From Anthoceros angustus (Eukaryota > Streptophyta > Anthocerotopsida > Anthocerotales > Anthocerotaceae): a DNA stretch of 64,000 nucleotides. The notes below the pieces were generated by a model. It was not told the DNA's origin and ran no database searches. It was given only the letters and a program-made list of their open reading frames with translations. Shown piece after piece: positions 1 to 9,467 of the stretch (position 1 is the first letter of the stretch; the number at the start of each line of letters is the position of its first letter). The stretch is from the NCBI GenBank assembly GCA_010909165.1, contig MU008174.1, positions 248,001-312,000 of the forward strand, in the 5' to 3' direction. A program made the position numbers and the translations under genes.

Positions 1-291
1 AAGCCCAAGTCCAGGTTTCTAGGTGGGACGTAGATACGTATGTATGTACATGCATGTAAGCATGGAGGTGCGTGGCCACTTGGCTTGCTCTTGAGCCTGG
101 GTTTTTTGGTACAGTGACGAATGCCTTGCTTAGATAAGTCCATGGAAGATCCCTCATGGCTTGTAACGTATCAGGAGCTTGGTGAGAGGCTGCCACACAT
201 GCATTGCACAGTGTTAGTCTCAGGAATGCTATCTTTGGTAGAGGAGTAGAACCAGGCGCGGCGTGGTGCTCGCAGAACAGTCGTTGTGGCA

Positions 292-1414
292 TCATAACTT
301 TGGCACAAAGACCTTGCGGAATGTGAGGTTGATCCGCAATCCAGCTGATTTTGTACGTTTTGGCACAGAATGGTCCCAATCCCTCTGCATGTTGCCTTTC
401 ATAACAAGGAGGGAGCCATGCTTGAGGATGAAAGAATACTGTTCCTTCGGGGTAGCACAATGTACAGTGGTAGTGAGAGGTGAGCAGCTTGGGGCAGAAT
501 GCCCGGAGTGTAGCCGCCGCATCTTCGTTGCAGGCTGGTTCATGTTGTGGTCCCCCTCGTGTTTGCCAGGTGAGTGATGAACAGGCTCTTCTCGTGCTCC
601 CGCCACATCTGCACGTCCGCACTCCCCCTTGTCAGAAGGCTTGGTCATAGAACGTGGGACTCTGTTGGATTCCGCCTTCCTTCTGGGTCTTTGGACCTGC
701 ATACTCCTGCCATTCCTCTCCTTCTCCTTTTGCAACTTGTAACCCTTCTTCATTCTCACAAAAAACTCCCTTTCAGCACCCAAGCTGACAGACGCAATGA
801 CGGGGGATGGCCCATACAGTTTCTCGTTATCGCTGTGCCAGGCAGCGTAGTCTGACCCATTTGCATACCGGTTGATCAGAACACTGTTGAACTCCGTGTC
901 TGGCACAGCCTGTTGAACCTGACAACAAACACCCAGAACCCCTGAGCAGGACTGCTTCGTGGACAACAGCACACAACAAGATGTCGAGGCTCACCGAATG
1001 CAGAATGGTTTTCAGAACCGGGAATTCGTCCCAATGATACGCAACAGGCTGATGCCCGCTGTATTTCAAGTTCGGCAGATTTCTGTCAGCCACGTAACAT
1101 GATTCTCTTGGCTGCAAAAATAACCTCTTATCAGTACACTAAGAATCCGCACGCAAGCAACCCTGAGCTCCAGTAATCCTCACCCTGGCGCTCCACAACA
1201 AAACACAAAGGACACGATTGCACGCAAGAACCTGAATACAGGGCCGACCATAAATGAACAGGGTTGGCCGAGTCCATGGCATCTCTTTGTCCAAGACCTG
1301 AAGCCAAAGGTCAGCCTCCGCTCTGGTGAAAAATCGTGGATACCACTCAATCTCCGATTCATCTCCCAAATCCACATGCACCACACTCCTGACCGGCTCG
1401 CCCTGTGATTCCAT
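292..1414 (-). CDS. ALKBH2: ALKBH2-type DNA dealkylase (2OG-Fe(II) oxygenase), 3 exons
   Basis: Oxidative demethylase of the AlkB family, expected in the nucleus, removing 1-methyladenine and 3-methylcytosine from DNA using Fe(II) and 2-oxoglutarate. Coding exons on the minus strand, each joining in phase 0: 1414-1232 (61 codons, from the ATG at 1414), 1111-995 (39 codons), and 918 down to the stop at 292. Donors read CAG/GTTCTT and TCG/GTGAGC; acceptors read TTTTTGCAG and TTGTCAG. Exon 2 has the YSGHQPVAYHW nucleotide-flip-loop region. Exon 3 has the iron ligands in WHSDNE and the DWDHSVPK histidine, and the 2-oxoglutarate-binding RINLTFRK arginine near the end. Between REFFVRMK and the LKHGSLLVMKG strand lies a long polar linker that stays open. 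Plants have a Lys/Arg-rich linker here, but this one is long, and a GTGAGA donor-like site begins it, so part may be intronic. About 308 residues if all exonic. Confidence 0.88.
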
Positions 1415-2176
1415 ACATCCTGAACGTGAGTAGCCCGCACAGTCAGGACAACAAAACGTCTAGTGGCTTGCAAGGACTTAGAGAGTGACCTCTACAGAGG
1501 AATCAGATGTGCCAGCTGAGGTTCCTTCACAAACAGTGGCGCACCTAGCTGTCGCCCTGGCTGCTGCCATAGTACTGCCATCCTTGTCCAAAGGCACGAA
1601 CGGAAGCTTGGACTGGAATGCCATCAAATTGGCCTGCAGGTGTGCTGAACATGAACCTGCAATCCAGGAGACCGTGGAATCGCTTCATCCTCTTCACACG
1701 GCAGAAGAAACGACAGTTGCTTAAGAACAGGGTCATACCAGCTCGCTAGTAGCTGAAGGTGATCAGAGCTGCCTTGACTCCTCACTTGATCTGCCTGAAC
1801 CATGAATTTAGTGATCCATCGGTGGATCACCCAGGTTGCAACTTTGGATGAGCGATTTATTGTCAGAAACAAAGTTTAGGGTTTAGGCTGGCCAACTGGG
1901 ATTTCAGCGATATGCTAAACACAGGTTCTCTCTTCTAGTAGATCAAATGCCGACATGGGGACGTTGTTGCATAGGGTTTAGAGTTGGCCACTTGATACTG
2001 TTGATGCGTTTCCAGGTTTCAACTATGTCCTGAATGTCTCTTCAAGCAGATCAAATTCAGATACAGAGTTTGCTTGGCATGGTAAGGAAGAAAATGCAAT
2101 GCACATCAGTCTGCTCCACTTCAACTGCAAGTATTATGAATCTGCTCCCAGTTGTCACGTGCGTTCAAGGCCTTGC
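1415..2176. other. No recognisable gene
   Basis: Upstream flank of ALKBH2 (its promoter should lie just right of 1414) followed by sequence with only short open frames. One runs on the plus strand at 1485-1724, but it matches no family I know and has no splice or coding signature. Parts may belong to the same decayed arginine decarboxylase copy that becomes recognisable at 2177. Confidence 0.5.
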
Positions 2177-2424
2177 AAGGCCTACTACATGGGCTGTCTT
2201 CCTTGCAGGTGAGTATCATCAGGAGATGGGGGGCAACATGCACAACCTTTTCAGCAACAGCACTATCGTGTGGATCACTCAGAAGAAGGGGGCTGTCGGA
2301 TATGACATTGAGGAGTCTGTCCCGGGCCAGACTGTGGCTGACGTCCTTCGCCTGATGGCACAAGCCTAACACCATGCTGCACACCCTCAAGAACCCTGCT
2401 GGCCTTGAAATCATAAGCAGCTAG
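2177..2424 (+). pseudogene. Arginine decarboxylase C-terminal fragment, frameshifted
   Basis: Relic of a biosynthetic arginine decarboxylase (SpeA/ADC; PLP enzyme, arginine to agmatine, polyamine pathway). Three frames must be joined to follow the homology. Frame 1 at 2177-2194 reads KAYYMG (the family's YYLG). Frame 2 at about 2196-2357 reads VFLAGEYHQEMGGNMHNLF (family FLVGAYQEILGDMHNLF) and runs on to VPGQTVADVLRLM (family VPG..CADVLR.M). Frame 3 at 2359-2421 reads HKPNTMLHTLKN (family HEPELMFETLKHR) and stops at 2422. Single-base shifts therefore lie near 2193-2196 and 2358. The lysine-bearing PLP domain is not visible upstream. Family assignment rests on motif memory; the ordered match across both breaks makes chance unlikely. 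Alternatively the CTTGCAG at about 2201-2207 is a splice acceptor and the first shift is an intron end, but the second shift still breaks the frame. Confidence 0.6.
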
Positions 2425-2807
2425 GATTGGAGCTTCAGTTCCTCCACCTACTTCTTCAACCAACCTGTAAGCACACACCTTGACACGAGCAGAGCAGAGC
2501 AGAACTGAACCGGGCCGAGCAGAGAGCAGTCCATCCGGTTCGTGTGAAGGCAAAGGCCGCGGCTGCCTTGCAAGTACCTTTCCCATGGTCGATGCCGCTG
2601 TTTGGTGCATCACTTGTTCATATGGATGGCCTTGGCCAGTACGGCTAACCTCAAGATTGCGATGTGGATATTGGCAAAAAAAACATCCGCTTCCACATCG
2701 CTACAAGAGACACACAAATGTCACTGAATTTGGTACAGTACCCTGCGATGACAAGGCCCGATGTCCTACGTATACCCATTTCTCCAGCGTTTTGGAAGTC
2801 AGCTGAG
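2425..2807. other. No recognisable gene
   Basis: Short spacer between the decarboxylase relic and the 3' end of the PPR pseudogene. It contains a purine-rich run around 2484-2535 made of repeated GAGCAGA-like words. Nothing else is supported. Confidence 0.5.
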
Positions 2808-5800
2808 TTAGCCTTCCAGGTATACCTCCAGTTTTGGAATCTTCCTATTCTGCACCAAAAAACTGTGCACGAGTCCGTCCATGTCTGTCCACCAGCATTG
2901 GCCTGGTTGTTTCAGCGCCCCGCTTCCTGTCCTCCTGGCCTGGATCTCTTGTACTTGCTCCCACATCTGGGCAGCGGTGTAGATGTTCAACATTAACAAA
3001 TAGGCTGCAGCATCCTGTCTGTCCAGCTTCACTGCTTCATCGAAAGCATGGCGTCCCACCTGCACGTTGTTCCATTTCCGACACGCACCTAATAGAGTGT
3101 GCCAAACTGCAGGATCAGGGAATGTAGGCATTGTCCTTACCAAAGATAGTGCCTCATCCAGTTCGCCAGCCCGACCCAAGAGATCCACCATACAAGTGTA
3201 GTGCTCTGCCGTGGGAATGATGCCATAGTGGCTGCTCATAGCAGAGAAGTGGTCTAGTCCCTTGTTCACTAGACCTGCATGACTGCACACAGTTAATACA
3301 CTCAGGAAAGTGATCCCAGTTGGCGGTATGCCATCCTTCTTCATTCTGTGAAGTAAGTCGAAGACCACACTACTGTCTCCTTGATGAGTGTAGCCTGCTA
3401 TCAGTGCATTCCACGATATGTCGACTCGTGTGGGCTGTGCATCAAACACCTGCTGTGCATCAACCATGCTCCCAGACTTTGCATACATGTTTATCAAACT
3501 GTGGCCTAGAGCAACATCAGCCTGAAGCCCATGTTCTTCTATCTGTGAATGTAGCTGCCGTCCCAGATACAAGGCTGCCAAACTTGCACATGCCAGCAGG
3601 AGGCACACAAAAGTCACAGAATCGGGTGCAACGACGCCCTCTTCTTGCATAGCTCTATAAAGACCAAGGGATTCCTGCTCCAAGCCCTGCTGGGCATATC
3701 CTGCGATCATGGCATTCCATGTCACCACATTCTTTCGAGAGGACCTGTCGAAAACATCCCGAGCATCCTCAATGCTGCCGCACTTTCCATACATGTTGAT
3801 CAAACTGCTGGCGACAAACACATCAGCTTGAATCCCTTGTTCTCTAATTTGCGCATGAAGCTGCCTCCCCTTCTCCAGAGCCGGGTGGCCTACACATGCA
3901 CAGGCCTGTAGGAGGCACACAAATGTCACAGAATCGAGTTTAACGATGCCTTCTTCTAGCATAGAGCTGTAGAGACCAAGGGCTTCCTGCCCCATGCCCT
4001 GCTGGGAATATCCTGCTATCATTGTACTCCATGTCACCAAATCCTTCTGAGGAAGCCTGTTGAAGACATTTTGAGCTTCTTCCAAGCTACCACATTTTGC
4101 ATACATGTCCACCAAGCAGCTACAAACAAACAAATCAGGCTCAACGCCAGTAGTCAACAAATCAGCATGTACCTGCTGCCCAGATTCCAAGTCTGCTTCA
4201 CTTGCACAAGCCTGAAGGGCTGCCACAAACACATGCCCATTTGGCTGCACACTTGACCTGCACATCTGATGGTACAGTTCTATGGCCTGCTTATCTTGTC
4301 CATGCTTAACATGTGCAGAAATTATGGCAGACCACGTGAAGGCATCTGGATTGGCAACCATGGTGAACACATCCATAATTTCTTGCAGCCTAGCATGAGA
4401 GGCATACATCCGCAGGATACGGTTGCACAAGAACGTGTCCAGCTCGTTCCCCTTTATATTCCGTTTCACCACATCTTTGTCAGATAGCTCCTTAAGCAAG
4501 GCCTGAGCGTCCTCTACGCTGCCACACTTTGAATACATGTCTACCAAGCTGTGGGCTACAGATACATCAGCCTCAAACCCTTGTTCTCTAATTTGTGCAT
4601 GAAGCTGCTTCCCCTTCTCCAAAGCTGCGGGGCCCACACTTGCACATGCCTGCAGGAGGGACACAAAAGTAACAGCATCAGGTGCAGCCATGCCTTTTTC
4701 TGGCATATCCCTGTAAAGACCAAGGGCTTCCTGCCCCATGCCCTGCTGTAAATACCCTGCTATCATGGCACTCCACGTCACCACAGTTTTTCACCAAGGC
4801 CATCAAACACAACCCGAGCATCCTCTAGGCTGCCACACTTTGCGTACATGTTCAACAAACTGCTGGCTACAAATACATTGGCTTGAAGTCCTTGTTCTTG
4901 AATTCTTGCATGGATCTGCTTTCCTTTCTCCAGAGCCGGTATGCCTAAACATGCACATGCCTGCAGGACGCACACAAGAGTCACAGAATCTGGTGCAACG
5001 CTGCCTTCTTTTTCCATAGCACTGAAGAACCCAAGGGCCTCCTGTCCCATGCCTTGCTGGGCATACCCTGCTAGCATGGCATTCCACGTCACAACATCTT
5101 TCACCAAGTCCATCAAACACTCTTTGAGCGTCTTCCAAGATCCCACACTTTGCATACATGTTAATCAAACTGTTGGCTACAAGAACCTCGCCGTCATATC
5201 CATGGTCTTCAATTTGTGCATGCAGCTGCTTCCCCTGCTCCAAAGCTGGAGCGCCTACTGTTGCACATGCCTGCAGGAGGCACGAAAACGTAACAGAATC
5301 GGGTGCAGCCGTGCCTTCCTCTTGCATAACATTGTAAAGACTAAGCACTTCCTCCCCCATGCCCTGCTGGGAATACCCTGCTATCATGGCATTCCACAAC
5401 ACCAGATCCTTTTTACCGACTCCGTCAAACACTCTCCGGCGTCTTCCAAGCTGCCACACTTGCATACATGTCAACCAAAGAGCTACAGACAAACAAATTA
5501 CCCTCAAGTCCACTGGCCAAAACATCAGCATGCACCCGCTGGCCATTTTCCAAATCTGCTCCCCTTGCACAAGCCTTAAGGGCTGCCACAAACACATACC
5601 CATCTGGCTTCACACTCGACCTGCGCATCCCATCATACAGCTCCATGGCCTGCGTGTCCTGCCCGTATTTAACATGCGCAGAGATCATGGAAGACCACAT
5701 GAAGACATCTGGTTCTGCGACCCCGATAAACACATCCATAGCTTCTTCTAACCTGCCATGAGCAGCATGCATCCGCAGGATGTGATTGCACAAGAACGTA

Positions 5801-6199
5801 TCCGACCCATACCCCGTCCACACCGTCAAAGCATGCACAAGGCGACCCAACACGAGATCCCTCTTCCCAACACATTTCTTCAAGACACTGTACAACAGAG
5901 CTGTAGAAACCCAACACTCCGTTTGCACCAACACTCCCAAAGCCTCAACAGCCTCTGCCAGACGCTCCTGATTACACAGCTTGCTAACATCATCATCTTT
6001 CACCCCCCGAAAGTATACTGCAGCCCTTGCAAGGGCCATCATCGTCCGGCACGCTCCACTTGCATGCACTATTAATTTTTCTGTACTCCCAAAAAGGTCT
6101 CTTTCTCAGCTCCAAAAAAACCGTAGCCACAAGACAACCTTTGCCCTCTGTGGCCATGGAGTACAGAGAGATAGAAATCCATGATTCCTGGCTGGACAT
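2808..6199 (-). pseudogene. Chimeric PLS-class PPR pseudogene (WWTDM family), at least four frameshifts
   Basis: Reads as an organellar RNA-editing type PPR protein, but no single frame spans it. The N-terminus (CLVATVF and KWSVPDDDG, matching the gene at 36631-39105) lies in one frame at 6199-6020. The next frame, about 6042-5462, carries CNQERLAEAVEALG and the first repeats. Two single-base losses at about 5460 and 5437 shift it, a two-base loss lies near 5103, and a further single-base loss near 4790. From there an uninterrupted frame runs to the stop at 2808 and ends WWTDMDGLVHSFLV, so the E1/E2/E+ region is present though its extreme C-terminus is altered. Around 4450-4050 a second copy of the N-terminal module (DTFLCNRILRMYASH and following) sits in the middle of the repeat tract, a structure the intact paralogues lack. 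That points to unequal recombination between family members. A three-piece functional gene is unlikely, since editing cannot repair frameshifts. Confidence 0.85.
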
Positions 6200-6851
6200 G
6201 TGCAGCCACTCCTGAAGTTCCTAGGTCTCACCAGTGCGCCAACTGAGCAAGTTGCCTTCCCAAATCCATCAGCGGTAGCACATAATACATGCTCCCCCAG
6301 TCCCAACACCAAGCTTTAGTCTCACCCGCTGTGTACAAGCTCATGAGAGTTCTCGTGCTGAAGTGTTAGTGTTAGACACATGAACCATGTACATGCATAC
6401 CACGTTTCATCACACTTTCATGGTCCAGTAATCCATCGAATACTCAACGACTGGTGAAAGCATGGCTCTGGTGATGCACACTCAGAGCTCTGGCTCAGGG
6501 GGGAATCCTATGGGCGATGATGGGCGGTGATTTTAGATCCTCTTACACGAGGTCCTAGTCCTGGGGTTGACGGTGCAAGCGATTGGACAAGTTGAGTAGT
6601 AGCTGTTATGTGAATCGAGTCGGCTCTGTCAAAGCGACAACGTGAGGAGGAGCGATTTGCATACTCATGTAGAGACTGAAGGGATCCTGACCCCGGTCTT
6701 TCTGGGAATCTGGCGTTATCAGAAAGGTTCGTGTAAGCAAAACTTCAAAGGAAGCACGTCGGACAGTCTACGAGCTTTCTTCAGGAAGGCCTTCTTCGGA
6801 CTTGCATCCGTGTAGTACGTCGTCGGGTGTCTTGTTAGGAATCGGCAATCG
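6200..6851. other. Spacer between two PPR loci
   Basis: Between the N-terminus of the PPR pseudogene and the 3' end of the next PPR gene. No open frame of note. It should hold the 5' region of the pseudogene and the 3' UTR of its neighbour. Confidence 0.5.
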
Positions 6852-9467
6852 TCAGCTCACACAAAGGACCTTGCTTTCATTATTGGATACGGTGTGCCTA
6901 GACATGTGGGGCACATACTCTACTTTCTTCAATTGAAGAAACAGCTGTTTCAGCCTTGCATATATAGCGTCAATCTCGGGATGCTGTTTATCCCCCACCA
7001 GAAAACTATGGACCAAGCCGTCCATGTCCGTCCACCAGCTCTGGCCTGGCGGCTTCCATGCCTCAATTCCTGCTCTCCTAGCCTGTATCTCCTGCGCCTC
7101 TTCCCACATCTGGCCGCCAATGTAAATGTTGCACATCAACACATAAGCTGCGGCATCGTTTTTGTCTAGCCTCACTGCTTCATTAAAAGCATCAAGTCCC
7201 ACCAGCACGTTGCCCCACTTTCGACTAGCACCCAGCAAGGTGTGCCAGACTACAGCAGTGGGCAGCACGGGCATTGTCCTTACGAAAGCTAGTGCCTCCT
7301 CCAGTTGGCCTGCACGACCCAGGAGATCTACCATGCACGTGTAGTGCTCCACCGTGGGAGAGATGCCGTAGTGTCTGCTCATAACCGAGAAGTACTCTCG
7401 CCCCCTGTTCACTAGACCCGCATGACTGCAGACTGTTAATACACTGAGGAATGTGATGCCGTCCGGCTGTATGCCATCACCTCTCATTCTGCGCAACAAG
7501 TCAAAGACCACATCACAGTCTCCCTGACGGGTGTAGCCCGCCATCAGTGCATTCCAGGCGACATCGTCTCTTTTAGGCAATGCCTCAAACACGTGCTGTG
7601 CTTCAACCGTGCTTCCAGACTTTGCATACATGTTTATCAAACTGAGTGCTACAAGGTCATCAGATTGAAGTCCTTGCTCTTCAATCTGTGCATGAAGATG
7701 CCTTCCCAAATTCAAAGCTGCCACATTTGCACATGCCTGCAGGAGGCACACAAATGTCACAGAATCCGGTGCAACGAGGCCTTCTTCCTGCATAGCCCTG
7801 TAAAGGCGAATCGCTTCCTGCCCCATTCCCTGCTGGACAAATCCTCCAATCATGGCATTCCAGGTCACAACATTTTTCTGCCCAAGCCTGTCAAACAATG
7901 CCTGAGCATCTTCCAAGCTGCCACACTTTGCATATCCTGATATCAGGGCGGTCCACGTAACCACGTTTTTCTGACTCAGTCTTGCAAACACATCCCTGGC
8001 ATCCCCTAGGCTTCCACACTTTGCGTACATGTCTACCAGGCTGCAACCCACAACATCATCAACCTTATATCCTAATTCTCGAATCTGTGCATGTATCCGT
8101 TTCCCCTTCTCTAAAGCTGGGACACCCACACTTGCACAAGCCTGCAGGAGAGAGACAAATGTCACAGAATCGGGTACAGCAATGCCACCTTCTTCCATGG
8201 CACTGTAAAGTTCGAGTGCTTTCTGACCCCTGCCCTGCTGGGAATATCCTGCAATGAGGGCTGTCCATGTCACCACATCCTTCTGACCAAGTCCATCAAA
8301 CACTCTTTGAGCGTCTTCCAAGCTGCCACACTTGGCATACATGTTTACCAAGCCGCAACCCACAACCACATCAGCTTGCAGTCCATACTCTCTAATCTGT
8401 GCATGAACCTGCTTCCCCTTCTCCAAAGCCCCAGTGCCCACACTTGCACATGCCTGCAGGAGGCACACAAATGTCACTGAATTGGGTGCTGCAAGCCCTT
8501 CCTCTTGCATAGCAGTATAGACATCAATGGCCTCCTGACCCAGGCCCTGCTGGGAATACCCAGCTATCAGAGCTGTCCACGTCACCACATCTTTCTGGCC
8601 AAGTCCGTCAAACACCCTTTGCGCACCCGCCATGCTACCACACTTCGCATACATGTCTAACAGGCAGTTGCAAACAAACAAATCAGGCCAAAACCCACTG
8701 GCCAAGACATCAGAATGCACCTGCTGCCCATTTTCCAAGTCTGCTCCCCATGCACAAGCCTGAAGGGCTGCCGCAAACACATGCCCATCTGCCTTCACAC
8801 TTGACCTGCGCATCCCATGATACAGCGCTATGGCCTGCTTGTCCTGCCCCTGTTTAACATGAGCAGAAATTATGGAAGACCACATGAAGGCATCCGGTTC
8901 TGCAACCCCGATGAAGACATCCATCGCTTCTTCTAACCTGCCATGAGAAGCATACATCCTCAGGATGTGGTTGCACAGGAACGTATCGGACCCATACCCC
9001 TTTCTCACCGTGAAAGCATGCACACGGCGACCCACAACAAGATCCTTCTTCACTACACATTTCTTCAAAACACTGTAAAAAAGAGCTGCAGAAATCCAAC
9101 ACTCCGTCTGCACCAGGACTCCCAAAGCATCAACAGCCTCTACCAGATGCCCCTGTTGACACAGCTTGCTGACGGTGCCAGCCGTCACGGCCCAGTCGCA
9201 TCCTCCAGGCCTGCCAGGAACACCATCACCCCGCAGACTCCAATTAAATGTACCCATCCGAGCAGGCAGCTGCGCTCCACACACCCAAGTCAGGCCAGCA
9301 GACCTCTTCCTACAGCGGCGGCCATCCCATTCATGTTGACATATTGCGTCACTCCCCAACCCAAGCCCCAGCTTCCGTGCACCAACTGGGTTACTGTTGA
9401 ACGCCAGCATCCCGTAACCGAGTGAATTCTGACAAGCATCCTCCAAAACACTATCCGAGAACATCAT
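6852..9467 (-). CDS. PLS-class PPR protein with E1-E2-E+ end, intact, single exon
   Basis: Predicted mitochondrial or plastid RNA-binding protein of the RNA-editing factor class, 871 residues from the ATG at 9467 (the codon before it is TTG). A poorly conserved roughly 95-residue leader precedes the first module, CQQGHLVEAVDALGVLVQTEC. PLS triplets follow with near-identical wording (VNMYAKCGSLEDAQ, FDGLGQKDVVTWTALIAGYS, VTFVCLLQACASVG). The last repeats lead to the E1 motif VVWHTLLGASRKWGN, the E2 motif AAAYVLMCNIY, and an E+ region with QSWWTDMDGLVHSFLVGDKQ. The protein ends about 30 residues later without the DYW deaminase zinc-binding signature (HSEK, CxxC), so editing would need a DYW partner in trans. 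One module is abnormal: NVVTWTALISGYAKCGSLEDAQ joins a P-type start directly to an S-type end. No frameshift. Same family as the loci at 2808-6199 and 36631-39105. Confidence 0.92.
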   Translation of the reverse strand: MMFSDSVLEDACQNSLGYGMLAFNSNPVGARKLGLGLGSDAICQHEWDGRRCRKRSAGLTWVCGAQLPARMGTFNWSLRGDGVPGRPGGCDWAVTAGTVSKLCQQGHLVEAVDALGVLVQTECWISAALFYSVLKKCVVKKDLVVGRRVHAFTVRKGYGSDTFLCNHILRMYASHGRLEEAMDVFIGVAEPDAFMWSSIISAHVKQGQDKQAIALYHGMRRSSVKADGHVFAAALQACAWGADLENGQQVHSDVLASGFWPDLFVCNCLLDMYAKCGSMAGAQRVFDGLGQKDVVTWTALIAGYSQQGLGQEAIDVYTAMQEEGLAAPNSVTFVCLLQACASVGTGALEKGKQVHAQIREYGLQADVVVGCGLVNMYAKCGSLEDAQRVFDGLGQKDVVTWTALIAGYSQQGRGQKALELYSAMEEGGIAVPDSVTFVSLLQACASVGVPALEKGKRIHAQIRELGYKVDDVVGCSLVDMYAKCGSLGDARDVFARLSQKNVVTWTALISGYAKCGSLEDAQALFDRLGQKNVVTWNAMIGGFVQQGMGQEAIRLYRAMQEEGLVAPDSVTFVCLLQACANVAALNLGRHLHAQIEEQGLQSDDLVALSLINMYAKSGSTVEAQHVFEALPKRDDVAWNALMAGYTRQGDCDVVFDLLRRMRGDGIQPDGITFLSVLTVCSHAGLVNRGREYFSVMSRHYGISPTVEHYTCMVDLLGRAGQLEEALAFVRTMPVLPTAVVWHTLLGASRKWGNVLVGLDAFNEAVRLDKNDAAAYVLMCNIYIGGQMWEEAQEIQARRAGIEAWKPPGQSWWTDMDGLVHSFLVGDKQHPEIDAIYARLKQLFLQLKKVEYVPHMSRHTVSNNESKVLCVS

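Noticed and set aside
5359-5751. Open frames on the plus strand opposite the PPR genes, some over 200 codons
   Set aside because: They are antisense shadows of repetitive PPR sequence; their own repeats mirror the PPR modules and they carry no family signature.
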